Origin: Cellulosimicrobium sp. Marseille-Q4280
GTDB taxonomy: Bacteria; Actinomycetota; Actinomycetes; Actinomycetales; Cellulomonadaceae
Direction of reading: 5' to 3'
Length of the DNA stretch: 64,000 nt
Assembly (NCBI RefSeq): GCF_943181405.1
Contig: NZ_CALPBY010000003.1
Location: 62,001-126,000 of the forward strand
Shown: positions 55,427 through 64,000 of the stretch, one piece after another
How the letters are laid out: each line of letters starts with the position of its first letter
How positions within the stretch are numbered: the first letter of the stretch is position 1
Made by a program: the position numbers and the translations under genes
Notes under the pieces: generated by a model
What the model was told of the DNA's origin: nothing
Database searches by the model: none
What the model saw: the letters and a program-made list of their open reading frames with translations, nothing else

Positions 55427-56197
55427 ATGCCCGCCGCACCGCTCCCGAGCCAGCCCGCCGACCGTCCCCGCCTGACCCGGCCGGACGGCTCGCCCGTGCG
55501 CGTCCTCGTGGTCGACGACGAGCCCAACCTCGCCGAGCTCCTCACCTCCGCGCTGCGGTACGAGGGCTGGGACGTCTCGACGGCGCTCGACGGCCACACC
55601 GCGGTCCGCACGGCACGGGAGACCGGGCCCGACGTCGTCGTGCTCGACGTCATGCTCCCGGACATGGACGGCCTCACCGTGCTGCGGCGCCTGCGCGAGC
55701 GCGACACCGACGTGCCCGTCCTGTTCCTCACCGCGCGCGACGCCGTCGAGGACCGGGTCGCGGGGCTCACCGCGGGCGGCGACGACTACGTGACGAAGCC
55801 GTTCAGCCTCGAGGAGGTCGTCGCCCGGCTGCGCGGGCTCCTGCGCCGGGGCGGCGCGTCCGCGCAGCGCGAGGACGCGGTCCTCGTCGTGGGCGACCTC
55901 GAGCTCGACGAGGACGCCCACGAGGTGCGGCGCGCGGGCGAGGAGGTCCGCCTGACGGCGACCGAGTTCGAGCTCCTGCGGTTCCTCATGCGCAACCCGC
56001 GGCGCGTGCTGTCCAAGGCGCAGATCCTCGACCGTGTCTGGAACTACGACTTCGGCGGGCAGGCGAACATCGTCGAGCTCTACGTCTCCTACCTGCGGCG
56101 CAAGATCGACAAGGGCCGCGACCCCATGATCCACACGCTGCGTGGCGTCGGCTACGTGCTCAAGCCGGCCGCGACGACGGACGACGCGCGTGGGTGA
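55427..56197 (+). CDS. OmpR-family response regulator
   Basis: 256 residues. Receiver domain with acidic pocket VVDDEPN, phospho-acceptor Asp in VVVLDVMLPDMDG, conserved Thr/Ser in LFLTARD and Lys in YVTKPFS. A winged-helix OmpR domain follows (VRLTATEFELLRFLMRNPRRVLSKAQILDRVW ... LRRKIDKG). The sensor kinase gene overlaps its 3' end by eight bases. A PhoP-like repeat lies directly upstream. The N-terminal 25 residues are a proline-rich extension. The signal is unknown. Confidence 0.94.
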   Translation: MPAAPLPSQPADRPRLTRPDGSPVRVLVVDDEPNLAELLTSALRYEGWDVSTALDGHTAVRTARETGPDVVVLDVMLPDMDGLTVLRRLRERDTDVPVLFLTARDAVEDRVAGLTAGGDDYVTKPFSLEEVVARLRGLLRRGGASAQREDAVLVVGDLELDEDAHEVRRAGEEVRLTATEFELLRFLMRNPRRVLSKAQILDRVWNYDFGGQANIVELYVSYLRRKIDKGRDPMIHTLRGVGYVLKPAATTDDARG

Positions 56198-57746
56198 GGC
56201 CGGGACCGCGTCCCCGGCGACCCGGCCCCGGGCGACGACGCTGCGGCGACGGCTCGTCGTGGTGCTCCTGGGCGTGCTGCTGCTGGTCACGGCGGCGCTC
56301 GCCACGGCGTCGGCGCTCGCGCTGCGCGGTCAGCTCGTCGACGAGCTCGACCAGTCGCTCGTCGAGGCGAGCCGGCGCGAGGCGGAGCCGCCGCGTGCGG
56401 ACCGTCCACCCGGCGCGGACGTGCCGGCAGATCTCCCGGACGACCCCGGCGCCGGCGACGACCCCGCCCGGTTCCCGTTCGGCGTCGGGCCGGGGACCGT
56501 CGTCGTGCGCACCGACGGCGGCACCGTCGCGCTGGCCGGCTACGTCACCACGACCGGGTCGTTCGTCCAGCTCGACGAGGCGCAGGTCGCAGCGCTCACC
56601 TCCGTCCCCGTCGACGGGGAGCCGCACGACGTCGACGTCCCCGACCTCGGCGGGTACCGCGCCGTCGCGACCACGCGAGAGGACGGGGTCGGCAGCGTCG
56701 TCGCGCAGAGCACCGCCGACGTCGACGCCACCGTGCAGCAGTACGTCCTCGTCGAGGTGGCGCTCGGTGTCGTCGGGCTCGTCGGCGCGGCGGTGCTCGG
56801 GACCTGGCTGGTGCGCCGGTCGTTGCGCCCGCTCGACGACGTCGCCGCCGCCGCGGGCCGCGTCTCCGAGCTCGAGCTCGCGCGCGGCGAGATCGACGCG
56901 ATCCCGCGGGTTCCCGGCGACCTCACCGACGAGCGCACCGAGGTCGGGCAGGTCGGCGCCGCCCTCAACCGCATGCTGGAGAACGTCGAGACGTCGCTCG
57001 TCGCGCGGCACGAGTCGGAGACGCAGGTGCGCCGGTTCGTCGCCGACGCGAGCCACGAGCTGCGGACGCCCCTCGCGTCCATCCGCGGCTACGCCGAGCT
57101 CGTGCGCCGCTCCCCCGACGTCGTGCCCCCGGACACGTCCCGCGCGCTCGACCGCATCGAGTCCGAGGCCGTGCGCATGACCGGTCTCGTCGAGGACCTG
57201 CTCCTCCTCGCGCGGCTCGACGCCGGGCGCCCGCTCGACCGCGAGCCGGTCGACCTGGCGGCGCTCGCCGTCGACGCCGTCACCGACGCGCACGCGGCCG
57301 GCCCGGGCCACGACTGGGGGCTCGAGCTGCCGGGCACCGACGACGGCGGCGACGAGGCGGACGTCGACCTCGTCGTGACGGGCGACGAGGCGAGCCTGCG
57401 GCAGGTGCTCGCGAACCTGCTCGCCAACGCCCGCACGCACACGCCGCCGGGCACCCGGGTCGACGTGCGCGTGCGCGACGAGGGCGACGCCGTCGTCGTC
57501 GAGGTCGCCGACGCCGGCCCGGGCATCGCGCCCGAGCTGCGGCCCGTGCTCTTCCGCCGCTTCGCGCGCGGCGACGACGCGCGCAACCGCACCGGCGGGT
57601 CGACGGGCCTCGGGCTCGCGATCGTCGACGCGATCGTCGCGGCGCACGGCGGGACGATCACCGTCACGTCGAGCACCGCCGACGAACCGGGCTCGGCGGG
57701 CACGACGCTCGCGGTGCGCCTGCCCCGGTCCCGGCAGCGGTACTGA
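56190..57746 (+). CDS. sensor histidine kinase
   Basis: 518 residues. Two transmembrane helices (about 20-47 and 195-215) flank an extracytoplasmic sensor domain rich in Asp/Pro. HAMP-like region (RSLRPLDDVAAAAGRVSEL), H-box FVADASHELRTPLASIRGYAEL with the phosphorylated His, N-box NLLANARTHTP and G-box DAGPGIA/TGLGLAIV. The GTG at 56190 overlaps the regulator's end. Partner of the 55427-56197 regulator (TrcS/PrrB-like layout). Confidence 0.93.
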   Translation: MGEAGTASPATRPRATTLRRRLVVVLLGVLLLVTAALATASALALRGQLVDELDQSLVEASRREAEPPRADRPPGADVPADLPDDPGAGDDPARFPFGVGPGTVVVRTDGGTVALAGYVTTTGSFVQLDEAQVAALTSVPVDGEPHDVDVPDLGGYRAVATTREDGVGSVVAQSTADVDATVQQYVLVEVALGVVGLVGAAVLGTWLVRRSLRPLDDVAAAAGRVSELELARGEIDAIPRVPGDLTDERTEVGQVGAALNRMLENVETSLVARHESETQVRRFVADASHELRTPLASIRGYAELVRRSPDVVPPDTSRALDRIESEAVRMTGLVEDLLLLARLDAGRPLDREPVDLAALAVDAVTDAHAAGPGHDWGLELPGTDDGGDEADVDLVVTGDEASLRQVLANLLANARTHTPPGTRVDVRVRDEGDAVVVEVADAGPGIAPELRPVLFRRFARGDDARNRTGGSTGLGLAIVDAIVAAHGGTITVTSSTADEPGSAGTTLAVRLPRSRQRY

Positions 57747-57796
57747 CGCGCCGTCGGCGTCGGCGGGCTCCGGAACCCGCACGCGTCGCGCCGGGA

Positions 57797-59176
57797 TCAG
57801 GCCCGCGACATCGTCACCTCGGCGCGCAGGCCACCGAGCGGGGACTCTCCCAGCACCACGTCGTCACCGTGCTCGCGGGCGGTCTCGCGCGCGATCGCCA
57901 GCCCGAGGCCGGTGCCGCCCGCGTCGCGCTCGCGCGCCTCGTCGAGCCGGGTGAAGCGCTCGAAGACGCGTTCGCGGTCCGCCGCGTCGATGCCCGGTCC
58001 GTCGTCGTCGACGACGAGGCTGCCCGGCGCCGCCGTCACCCGGACGCTCGACGTGGCGTGCCGGACGGCGTTGTCGACCAGGTTGCGCAGGATCCGGGCG
58101 ACGGCGGCCCGGTCGCCCCGGGCGACGGCCGCGCCCCGCACGACGACCGTCACCGCGACGGGAGGGCGCCCGTGCTCCCCCGGCGGCCGCTCCCCCGAGA
58201 CGGCGACGACCTCGCGCGCGAGCGCCCCGAGGTCGACGTCCTCGTCGACGACGGGCAGCGCGCCGAGCCGCGCGAGGACCAGGAGGTCGTCGACGAGCGC
58301 CTGCAGCCGACGCACCTCGTCCTCGAGCTCGACCGCGAGCTCGTTCCCGGGGTACGCCGCGGGGTGCAGCCGCGCGACCTCGATGCTCGCGCGCAGCGCC
58401 GCCACGGGCGAGCGCAGCTCGTGCGCCGCGTCGGCGACGAACGACCGCTGCCGTGCGGCGGCCGCCTGGAGGCTGTCGAGCATCGCGTTCAGCGTGCGGG
58501 CGAGCGCACCGAGCTCGTCGTCGGCCCGCGGGACGGGCAGCGCGCCCGGTCCCCCGGACCGGGCGATGGCGTCGGCGCCCCGGCGCAGCTCCTCCACGGG
58601 AGACAGCGCCCGCCCGAGCACCGTCCAGATCACCCCCGCCGCCACGAGCGTGAGCAGCGGGACGACGACGGCGAGCGACACGCGCAGCGCCCGGACCACC
58701 CCCTCCACCTCCCGCAGCGGCATGCTCGCCACGGCGGTGGTCCCCTCCGGCCCCGCGACGGGTGCCACCGCGACCCGCGCCGCGGCGTCGTAGGCGCTGC
58801 GGTCCGTGCCGACCACGCGCACGTCGTCGGCGGCCTCGGCCTCGGCGCGCAGTCCCGCGACCTCGTCGGCCGGCAGGACGGGGAGGGTCCGGCTCGCCGA
58901 CGCCGAGGACGCCAGGACGTCGCCCGACGGCCCGAGGAGCTGCACGACCTCTCCCGGCTCGGAGACCGGCAGGACGTCCGGGACCTGGTCGCTCGCCGCG
59001 AGCCGGGCGACCAGGAGCGCACGCCCGCGTGCGATGTCGTCCAGCGCGGCGACGCGGCCTCCCGACACCACCGAGGAGAGGGCGAGCGCGCCGACCACGA
59101 GCGCGGCCGCGAGGAGCACCGACGCCAGGACGGTGAGCCGGGCACGCAACGACCACGTGGTCCGCACGGCCGTCAC
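57797..59176 (-). CDS. sensor histidine kinase
   Basis: 459 residues. Two transmembrane helices (about 13-36 and 165-188) enclose a sensor domain of about 125 residues; HAMP; H-box FVADAAHELRSPVAALRASIEVA; N-box NLVDNAVRHA; G-boxes DDGPGID and GTGLGLAIA. GTG start, 16 bases after the stop of the response regulator gene at 59193. Partner of that regulator. The signal is unknown. Confidence 0.92.
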   Translation of the reverse strand: MTAVRTTWSLRARLTVLASVLLAAALVVGALALSSVVSGGRVAALDDIARGRALLVARLAASDQVPDVLPVSEPGEVVQLLGPSGDVLASSASASRTLPVLPADEVAGLRAEAEAADDVRVVGTDRSAYDAAARVAVAPVAGPEGTTAVASMPLREVEGVVRALRVSLAVVVPLLTLVAAGVIWTVLGRALSPVEELRRGADAIARSGGPGALPVPRADDELGALARTLNAMLDSLQAAAARQRSFVADAAHELRSPVAALRASIEVARLHPAAYPGNELAVELEDEVRRLQALVDDLLVLARLGALPVVDEDVDLGALAREVVAVSGERPPGEHGRPPVAVTVVVRGAAVARGDRAAVARILRNLVDNAVRHATSSVRVTAAPGSLVVDDDGPGIDAADRERVFERFTRLDEARERDAGGTGLGLAIARETAREHGDDVVLGESPLGGLRAEVTMSRA

Positions 59177-59192
59177 CGGTCCCCGGGACCGG

Positions 59193-59882
59193 TCACGGCG
59201 CGACGGGACCGGGTCCGGCGGTCGTGCCGACCGCCACCAGGCGGTAGCCGGCGCCGCGCACCGTCTCGATGGCCGCCTGACCGAACTTGCGCCGCAGGTA
59301 GCCGACGTAGACCTCGACGACGTTGAGCCCGTCCCCGGCCGCGTCCCAGACGTGGTCGCGCAGCTCGCCCTTGCTCAGGACCTGTCCCGGCCGGCGCATG
59401 AAGTACTCGAGGAGCGCGAACTCGCGCGCCGTGGTCACGACCTCGTAGCCGCGCTGGGTCACGACGCGCGTCGCCGGGTCCAGGGAGAGCTCGCCGACCG
59501 TGAGCACGGCCGGCCGCGGCGCAGGTCCACGCCGCACGAGGGCCCGCACCCGCGCGACGAGCTCGACGAAGGAGAACGGCTTCGTGAGGTAGTCGTCCGC
59601 GCCGAGGTCCAGGCCGTCGGCGATGTCGTACTCGCCGTCCTTGGCGCTGAGGATCAGCACGGGCGTCCAGACCTGCCGCTCGCGGAGACGGGCGACCACG
59701 TCGTACCCGTTCAGGCCGGGCAGCATGATGTCGACGAGGACGGCGTCGAACTCGCCGGAGGCGGCGAGCTCGAGCCCTCGCCGCCCGTCGAGCGCGACGT
59801 CCACGGCGAACCCCTCGGCCAGCAGGCCGCGGCGCAGCGCCCGGGCGACACCCCGCTCGTCCTCGACCACCAGTACCCGCAC
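59193..59882 (-). CDS. OmpR-family response regulator
   Basis: 229 residues. VVEDERG, phospho-acceptor in AVLVDIMLPGLNG, LILSAKD and YLTKPFS give the receiver; VVTTAREFALLEYFMRRPGQVLSKGELRDHVW ... LRRKFGQ the winged helix. I chose the GTG at 59882, which begins VRVLVVEDE; an upstream in-frame ATG at 59918 is possible. Divergent from the 60005 gene, with a candidate heptad box between, so it probably controls itself and the RseB-like/ABC operon. Confidence 0.92.
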   Translation of the reverse strand: MRVLVVEDERGVARALRRGLLAEGFAVDVALDGRRGLELAASGEFDAVLVDIMLPGLNGYDVVARLRERQVWTPVLILSAKDGEYDIADGLDLGADDYLTKPFSFVELVARVRALVRRGPAPRPAVLTVGELSLDPATRVVTQRGYEVVTTAREFALLEYFMRRPGQVLSKGELRDHVWDAAGDGLNVVEVYVGYLRRKFGQAAIETVRGAGYRLVAVGTTAGPGPVAP

Positions 59883-59888
59883 GTCGAC

Positions 59889-59928
59889 AGCATGGCACCC
59901 GTGGCGCGAGCACGGCACCCGTGGCGCG
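59889..59928. repeat. 20-bp tandem repeat
   Basis: Two adjacent copies of AGCAYGGCACCCGTGGCGCG (one mismatch) in the 122-base region between the divergent regulator and RseB-like genes. Could be an operator or a recent slippage duplication. Confidence 0.8.
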
Positions 59929-59964
59929 GCTCCCGCGCGCCGGGGGGCAGCGGGGGCGGCCCCT

Positions 59965-59982
59965 TCTCAGCGTGGCCTCAGG
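59965..59982. promoter_or_regulatory. candidate response-regulator box
   Basis: TCTCAGC-N4-CCTCAGG, a direct heptad pair with 11-base period, 22 bases before the ATG at 60005. Confidence 0.5.
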
Positions 59983-60004
59983 TGCCGTGTGCGACGGTGT
60001 CGTC

Positions 60005-61270
60005 ATGGCTGCCGAACCCGTCTCCTCGTCCCCGTCCGAGCCCGTCCGCGGACCGTCGCGCCGCGCACGCTGGGCGGTACCGGTCGTGGTCGCCGCGGTC
60101 GTCGCCGGCGCGTTCGCCGCACCCGCGCTCGTGGCCTCCGCCGACTCCGACCTCCCCGAGCTCACCCCGGCCGAGCTGCTGGCGAAGGTCGCGGAGGCCG
60201 AGCCGGTCCCGCTGTCCGGGACGGTGGTCCACACCGCACGGCTGGGGCTGCCCGACCTGCCGCTCGAGGAGCTGCAGGGCGCGAGCCCGCTCGACCTGCT
60301 GGGCGGCAGCTCGACCGTGCGGCTGTGGTCCGACGGCGAGGGTCGCTCGCGCGCCGCGCTGCTCGGCGACCTGTCCGAGTTCTCCGTGGTGCGGGACGGT
60401 CCGGAGGCCTGGACGTACTCGAGCCGCGACGACGAGGTCGTGCACTACACGGTCGCGCCGGACGACCTCGCGGCGTACGAAGAGCTCGACGAGGCCGCCC
60501 GCACGGGCACCGCACCCGACGTCGCAGGCGACCTGCCGACCCCGGCGCAGGCGGCGGACGCGCTGGTCGCCTACGCGGCGCTCTCGACCGACGTGACGGT
60601 CGGCACGGCCACCCAGGTCGCGGGACGCGACGCCTACCAGCTCGGCCTCGTGCCGCGCACCGACGGCACCCTCGTGGAGCGGGTCCTCGTCGCGGTCGAC
60701 GCGGAGACGTCCACACCGCTGCGGGTCCAGGTCTGGAGCACGCAGGACACGCAGACTCCCGCGCTGGAGATCGGCTTCACCGACGTGTCCTTCACGACCC
60801 CGGACGAGGCCGTCTTCGACTTCGCGGCGCCCGCCGGGGCGTCCACGAGCGAGGTCGAGGTCCCGCTGCCCGACCCGGCCGACCACGCGACGCCGGGGCC
60901 CGAGGCGCTGACGGCGGCGCCCGAGGGCGTCTCGGTGAGCGGCACGGGCTGGGAGACGGTCGTGTCGGTGGACGGCGTCGACGTCGCCGGCCTGCTCGCC
61001 GGGGACCCCGCCTCGGCGGCTGCGCTCCCCGGGGTCGAGCGCAGCTTCGGCTCCGCCGGTGCCGAGGACCTCTACGGCGAGCTCGTCGGGGAGGACGGGA
61101 CCGCCCCCGGCCTGCCGGAGATCGACGCCGCAGCGCTCTACGAGCAGCTGACCGAGGAGGTCCCCGAGGGCCGGCTGATCTCCTCGGCGCTGCTTTCCGT
61201 GCTCGTGACCGACGACGGCCGCGTCCTCGTCGGGGCCGTGCCCGCCGAGGTGCTGCGCGACCTCGCATGA
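60005..61270 (+). CDS. RseB/LolA-like secreted protein
   Basis: 421 residues. One N-terminal hydrophobic helix (about 22-45) exports it. LPLSGTVVHTARLGLPDL, STVRLWSDGEGRSRAALLG, EAWTYSSRDDEVVHYTV and ALEIGFTDVSFTTPDEAVFDF follow the strand pattern of LolA/RseB-type lipid- or signal-binding proteins (DUF2092-like). The ATG at 60005 has no strong ribosome-binding site. Its stop overlaps the ABC ATPase start (ATGA), so it may be the external sensor or substrate-binding part of that transporter. Confidence 0.75.
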   Translation: MAAEPVSSSPSEPVRGPSRRARWAVPVVVAAVVAGAFAAPALVASADSDLPELTPAELLAKVAEAEPVPLSGTVVHTARLGLPDLPLEELQGASPLDLLGGSSTVRLWSDGEGRSRAALLGDLSEFSVVRDGPEAWTYSSRDDEVVHYTVAPDDLAAYEELDEAARTGTAPDVAGDLPTPAQAADALVAYAALSTDVTVGTATQVAGRDAYQLGLVPRTDGTLVERVLVAVDAETSTPLRVQVWSTQDTQTPALEIGFTDVSFTTPDEAVFDFAAPAGASTSEVEVPLPDPADHATPGPEALTAAPEGVSVSGTGWETVVSVDGVDVAGLLAGDPASAAALPGVERSFGSAGAEDLYGELVGEDGTAPGLPEIDAAALYEQLTEEVPEGRLISSALLSVLVTDDGRVLVGAVPAEVLRDLA

Positions 61271-62244
61271 CGAGCACGACGAGCACGACGAGCGCTGCCG
61301 GCACGCAGCACCCCGCCGTGCGCACCCGCGGCCTGACCAAGCGCTTCCGCTCCGGTCAGGTCGCGGTGGACGGGGTCGACCTCGAGGTGCCGCGCGGCGC
61401 CGTCTACGGCTTCCTCGGGCCGAACGGCTCCGGGAAGACGACGACGTTGCGCATGGTGCTGGGGCTGGTCGCGCCCACCTCGGGCACGGCCACGCTTCTC
61501 GGGGAGCCGATGCCCGCCGCGGGGCCGCGCGTCCTGCCCCGGGTCGGCGCGCTCGTCGAGGGGCCCGGGTTCCACCCCTACCTGTCCGGGCGCGCGAACC
61601 TCGACCGGCTCGACGCCGTGGACGCGACCGCCGACCCCCGGACCCGGGACCGCCGGGCCGGAGCCGCACTCGACCGGGTGGGGCTCACGGCGGCGGCCCG
61701 CAAGCCGTTCCGCCAGTACTCCCTCGGGATGAAGCAGCGTCTCGGGCTGGCCGCGGCCCTGCTGCGACCGCGCGAGCTGCTCGTCCTCGACGAGCCGACG
61801 AACGGTCTGGACCCGCAGGGCACGCGCGAGGTGCGGCACCTCCTGCGCGATCTGGCCGACACCGGCACGACGGTCCTCGTGTCGTCGCACCTCCTGGGAG
61901 AGGTCGAGCAGGTGTGCACGCACGTGGGCGTCATGAGCCGCGGGCGGCTCCTCGTGCAGGGACCGCCCCAGGAGCTCGCCGCCGACGGCGAGGCGACGGT
62001 CGTCGTCACCACCACGCGTGCCTGCGTCGAGGGCGCGTCACGGCTCCTCGGCGACCTCGGCCTGGTCGACGTGCAGGCCGAGGGGACCGCGTTGTCCGCA
62101 CGCCTGGGCATGGTCGCGCCGGAGAAGATCTCGGCCGCGATGGTCGGCGCCGGGCTCGACCTCGTCGGGCTCGAGGTCCGCCGGCCGAGCCTGGAGAACC
62201 TGTTCGTCGAGCTGACCGGGGAGGGCTTCGATGTCGCTCGCTGA
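61267..62244 (+). CDS. ABC transporter ATP-binding protein
   Basis: 325 residues. Walker A GPNGSGKTTT, Q-loop in LVEGPGFHP, ABC signature YSLGMKQRL, Walker B LLVLDEPTNGLD and the H-loop VSSHLL are all present: a CcmA/BcrA-like drug or peptide exporter ATPase with a C-terminal accessory domain. ATGA overlap with the RseB-like gene; 14-base overlap with the permease gene. Confidence 0.95.
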   Translation: MTSTTSTTSAAGTQHPAVRTRGLTKRFRSGQVAVDGVDLEVPRGAVYGFLGPNGSGKTTTLRMVLGLVAPTSGTATLLGEPMPAAGPRVLPRVGALVEGPGFHPYLSGRANLDRLDAVDATADPRTRDRRAGAALDRVGLTAAARKPFRQYSLGMKQRLGLAAALLRPRELLVLDEPTNGLDPQGTREVRHLLRDLADTGTTVLVSSHLLGEVEQVCTHVGVMSRGRLLVQGPPQELAADGEATVVVTTTRACVEGASRLLGDLGLVDVQAEGTALSARLGMVAPEKISAAMVGAGLDLVGLEVRRPSLENLFVELTGEGFDVAR

Positions 62245-63109
62245 GCTGGAGACCGGCGCAGGGCCGGCGACCCCGCCCACCCGCACCCGCGGCGCCTTCA
62301 CGAGGCTGCTGGGCAGCGAGATCCGCCTGGTCCTGGGCCGGCGTCGCAACGTCGTCCTGCTCGTCGGGCTCGCCCTCGTGCCCGTGCTGATCGGCACCGT
62401 GGTGTTCGTGACCCAGGACACCGCGGTGGGTGCCGGAGGACCGCCGTTCCTCGACCGGGTGACCGGCAACGGCCTGTTCCTCGTGCTCACCGCGCTCGTC
62501 GCGTGCCTGCCCCTGCTGCTGCCGCTGGTCGTGGGCATCGTCGCGGGTGACGCCGTCGCCGGCGAGGCGCAGGCCGGCACGCTGCGCTACCTCCTGCTGG
62601 TCCCCGTGCCCCGCACCAGGCTCCTCGCCGCGAAGGCGCTCGCCGTGCTCGTCTTCGCGGCGTGCACGGTCGTCGCGATCGCCCTCTCCGGGCTCGTCAC
62701 CGGCGCGGCGTACTTCGGGGTCGGCGACGTGACGCTGCTGTCGGGCGACACGGTCTCCACCGCCGAGGGCGTGGCGCGCACCGCGGGCATCGTCGCGTAC
62801 GTCGGGCTGTCGCTCACCGGACTGGTCGCGGTGGGGCTGTTCTTCTCGACGCTGACCGAGGTCCCGGTCGCGGCGATGGCGGCGACAGTCGTCGTCGCGA
62901 TCGTGTCCGGCGTCCTCGACGCCCTCCCGCAGCTGTCCGCCGTGCACGGCGCGCTCCTCACCCATCACTGGCTGGACGTCGGCGAGCTGCTGCGCGCGGA
63001 GATCGACGTCGGCGTGCTCGGCGGGGGCCTCGCCGTCCAGGCGGCGTGGGCGGCGGTCTTCGGCGCGCTCGCCTGGAGCCGCTTCACGACGGCGGACGTG
63101 TCGTCCTGA
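62231..63109 (+). CDS. ABC-2 type permease
   Basis: 292 residues with six predicted transmembrane helices (about 42-62, 85-112, 130-160, 185-210, 215-240 and 270-285), matching ABC-2 membrane subunits that pair with the ATPase encoded just upstream. The ATG lies inside the ATPase gene. Last gene of the operon, ended by the 63170 hairpin. Confidence 0.9.
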   Translation: MSLAELETGAGPATPPTRTRGAFTRLLGSEIRLVLGRRRNVVLLVGLALVPVLIGTVVFVTQDTAVGAGGPPFLDRVTGNGLFLVLTALVACLPLLLPLVVGIVAGDAVAGEAQAGTLRYLLLVPVPRTRLLAAKALAVLVFAACTVVAIALSGLVTGAAYFGVGDVTLLSGDTVSTAEGVARTAGIVAYVGLSLTGLVAVGLFFSTLTEVPVAAMAATVVVAIVSGVLDALPQLSAVHGALLTHHWLDVGELLRAEIDVGVLGGGLAVQAAWAAVFGALAWSRFTTADVSS

Positions 63110-63169
63110 GGCCACGACCCGGTACGGCCGAGGTGGCGAGGAGCGAGAAGCACAGCGGCGACGGCACGA

Positions 63170-63213
63170 CGGACGCCGTCGGCGCCGGGAGGTCCCGATG
63201 CCGACGGCGTCCG
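63170..63213. terminator. bidirectional terminator
   Basis: A 14-bp stem (63170-63183 with 63200-63213), 16-base loop, between the convergent permease and rtcB genes. Confidence 0.8.
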
Positions 63214-63229
63214 CGTGGTGACCCCCGAG

Positions 63230-64000
63230 TCAGCCCTTGACGCAGAGCAGCGTCGTGAGTCGCGCGACGACCTCGACGAGGTCGGACTGCGCCGCGACGA
63301 CCGCGTCGAGGTCCTTGTACGCGCCGGGGATCTCGTCGAGCACCCCGGAGTCCTTGCGGCACTCCACGCCCGCCGTCTGCACCGCGAGGTCGTCGAGCGT
63401 GAAGGTCTTCTTCGCCTTCGTCCGCGACATCCGGCGACCGGCGCCGTGCGACGCCGACCAGTACGACTCCGGGTTCCCGAGGCCGCGCACGATGTACGAG
63501 CCGGTGCCCATCGACCCCGGGATGAGCCCGAGGTCACCCGCGCCGGCACGGATGGCGCCCTTGCGGGTGACGACGAGCTCCTGGCCGTCGACGTGCTCGA
63601 CCGCGACGTAGTTGTGATGGACGTTGACCGCCTCCTCGAACGTCACGTCCCGGTCGGGGAACGAGGCACGGACCGCGTCGACGACGAGCGTCATCATCAC
63701 CGCGCGAGACCGCGCCGCGTACTCCTGGGCCCACCAGAGATCGGCGAGGTACGCGTCCATCTCGGGCGTGCCGCCGAGGAAGACCGCGAGCTCGCGGTCG
63801 ACCAGTCCCTGGTTGTGCTCGAGCCGCTTGGCGATCGCCACGTGCTGCTCGGCGAGCGTCTTGCCGATGTTGCGGGAGCCCGAGTGGAGCTGGAGCCAGA
63901 CACGCCCCTCGGTGTCCGAGCACAGCTCGGCAAAGTGGTTGCCTGAGCCAAGCGTTCCGAGCTGACGACGGGCCCGGACCTCCAGGTCGGAGACCCTGCC
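63230..64000 (-). CDS. rtcB: RtcB RNA ligase (5' end outside window)
   Basis: The C-terminal 256 residues of RtcB, the GTP-dependent ligase that joins RNA 3'-phosphate or 2',3'-cyclic phosphate to 5'-OH ends. Visible: GTLGSGNHFAE, LQLHSGSRNIG, AVNVHHNYVAVE, VTRKGAIRAG, IPGSMGTGSYIV and SASHGAGRRMSR, which holds the guanylylated histidine. The start lies beyond base 64000. Used for tRNA or rRNA repair. Confidence 0.95.
   Translation of the reverse strand, partial: GRVSDLEVRARRQLGTLGSGNHFAELCSDTEGRVWLQLHSGSRNIGKTLAEQHVAIAKRLEHNQGLVDRELAVFLGGTPEMDAYLADLWWAQEYAARSRAVMMTLVVDAVRASFPDRDVTFEEAVNVHHNYVAVEHVDGQELVVTRKGAIRAGAGDLGLIPGSMGTGSYIVRGLGNPESYWSASHGAGRRMSRTKAKKTFTLDDLAVQTAGVECRKDSGVLDEIPGAYKDLDAVVAAQSDLVEVVARLTTLLCVKG

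Overview
This is a high-GC actinobacterial sequence. The fit is best to the Micrococcales (Cellulomonas or Cellulosimicrobium-like), judged from the base composition, an actinobacterial LexA box, an Lsr2 protein, a class E sortase and OmpR-type two-component systems with PhoP-like heptad boxes. The assignment is by eye and no database search was possible.

The window has two parts. Bases 1 to about 52,787 look like one end of a large integrated mobile element: a conjugative or integrative element, or a phage-plasmid. No capsid, tail, portal, relaxase, type IV secretion or integrase gene is visible here. Bases 52,810 to 64,000 look like ordinary chromosome. The likely junction is at 52,788-52,809, a 22-base segment that matches the T-loop, T-stem and acceptor 3' end of a tRNA-Leu and is followed by a strong terminator. 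I read it as an attachment-site remnant, with the intact tRNA gene and the integrase probably beyond the left edge.

The mobile part is packed with short operons whose genes overlap by ATGA or GTGA. It encodes a DarB-like methyltransferase-helicase, a second SNF2 helicase, an NAD-dependent DNA ligase that has lost its zinc-finger cysteines, thymidylate synthase, RNase HI, a MazG-like pyrophosphohydrolase, an HD phosphohydrolase, an Mrr-like nuclease, a NADAR-SLOG fusion, a Fic protein, a PcfJ-like protein, an ATP-grasp protein, a duplicated papain-like protein, Lsr2, sortase E, a YdjM-like membrane hydrolase and many unknown membrane or zinc-binding proteins. Together these suggest autonomous nucleotide and DNA metabolism plus anti-restriction and host-interaction functions.

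The most striking feature is a repeated asymmetric sequence, (TG)CCGCACAT, that I found 26 times, always upstream of an operon and always pointing into it. In 19 cases exactly nine bases separate it from an ATG or GTG, and there is usually no Shine-Dalgarno sequence. In the other seven the gene starts further away, generally with a ribosome-binding site. In those seven the base at the equivalent tenth position is always a purine. This looks like an element-specific promoter that makes mostly leaderless transcripts. A second theme is an N-terminal tag (consensus PAGVSTGGQFA plus an acidic/hydrophobic tail) on six otherwise unrelated proteins. A third is a set of 10-25 codon micro-genes tied to their neighbours by start-stop overlaps.

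The chromosomal part reads: MBL-fold hydrolase (-), MFS exporter (+), response regulator and histidine kinase (+), histidine kinase and response regulator (-), then divergently an RseB/LolA-like secreted protein with an ABC ATPase and permease (+), and RtcB RNA ligase (-, cut by the window edge). Direct heptad repeats upstream of the regulator genes suggest autoregulation, and control of the ABC operon by the second system.
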